From assembly GCF_949628265.1 (NCBI RefSeq), contig NC_088787.1, positions 23,054,501-23,118,500 on the forward strand: a stretch of 64,000 nt of DNA, read 5' to 3'. Both the position numbers and the translations under genes were made by a program. The notes under the pieces are model-generated. The model saw only the letters and a program-made list of their open reading frames with translations. It was not told the DNA's origin and did not search any database. This document shows, in pieces, positions 63,763-64,000 of this stretch (position 1 is the first letter of the stretch; each line of letters begins with the position of its first letter). The DNA comes from Cloeon dipterum (taxonomy: Eukaryota > Arthropoda > Insecta > Ephemeroptera > Baetidae).

Positions 63763-64000
63763 TCCTTCATGGCTTATAAACCCATAGTTCGACGCCTATT
63801 GCCAGTTTCGGGGGGCTGGAAAAGCAAGAGGGAGTGGGTCAAATCGCTTGCCACCAGTGTTGGTTCGGGTTAAAATCCCAAAAAATGCTAATCTCTCGGC
63901 AGGGGAAGCTCCGATTGGAGGCACGCTCTTTATCAAATAGGCTCTCTGCCGCCTGAGCCTGCGTGCCGGTCCGAATCCCTTTGTCAATCTTGCCTGAATT
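63763..64000 (-). other. Pygopus 5' UTR and upstream flank
   Basis: An acceptor-like TTTTCCAG just before about 63818 (minus strand) suggests that the start-codon exon is preceded by a spliced 5' UTR. The frame upstream of the chosen ATG is closed by TAG, so no longer N terminus is expected from this exon. The gene may extend past the window. Confidence 0.45.

Overview
This is animal nuclear DNA: short GT-AG introns, AATAAA poly(A) signals, AT-rich spacers, microsatellites and GC-richer exons. The proteins (Pygopus, a class IX myosin, SR-rich SRSF1/SF2, LC8, Kdm2) point to an arthropod, probably an insect. It is not Drosophila, because as far as I know class IX myosin is missing there. All gene models below were assembled by hand from splice sites and reading-frame continuity. 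Each model closes to a whole number of codons.

Layout. 1-14177 has no recognisable gene. It holds microsatellites, a ~1.2 kb segment bounded by inverted-repeat arms (about 11510-12720) with a hammerhead-ribozyme-like core inside it, and a long unexplained hairpin (13497-13579). 14178-25294 (-) is Kdm2 (JmjC, CXXC, PHD, F-box, LRR), with a small SSNA1-like coiled-coil gene nested in one intron on the opposite strand. 27960-31586 (+) is a tandem pair of Orai calcium-channel genes, the second very divergent in its pore. 32231-33259 (-) is an SRSF1/SF2-type splicing factor. 36216-37543 (+) is the dynein light chain LC8. 37949-42897 (-) is Coq5. 43322-48983 (+) is the Dna2 helicase/nuclease. 49097-49883 (-) is RpS15. 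50637-60714 (+) is myosin IX with RhoGAP. 60927-63762 (-) is pygopus.

Arrangement. From SF2 onward the genes alternate in strand, so they form head-to-head pairs (SF2/LC8, Coq5/Dna2, RpS15/Myo9) and tail-to-tail pairs (LC8/Coq5, Dna2/RpS15, Myo9/pygo). Poly(A) signals of the tail-to-tail pairs lie close together or cross. The genes are mostly housekeeping (splicing, translation, ubiquinone synthesis, DNA replication, transport) plus chromatin/Wnt regulators (Kdm2, pygo) and calcium entry (Orai). I see no operon-like functional link.

Most interesting: (i) the second Orai paralogue, which keeps the selectivity glutamate but replaces three gating positions; (ii) the hammerhead-like core inside the inverted-repeat segment; (iii) four GC-AG introns among about 72; (iv) the miRNA-like foldback at 13.5 kb; (v) a canonical PCNA-binding motif at the N terminus of Dna2.
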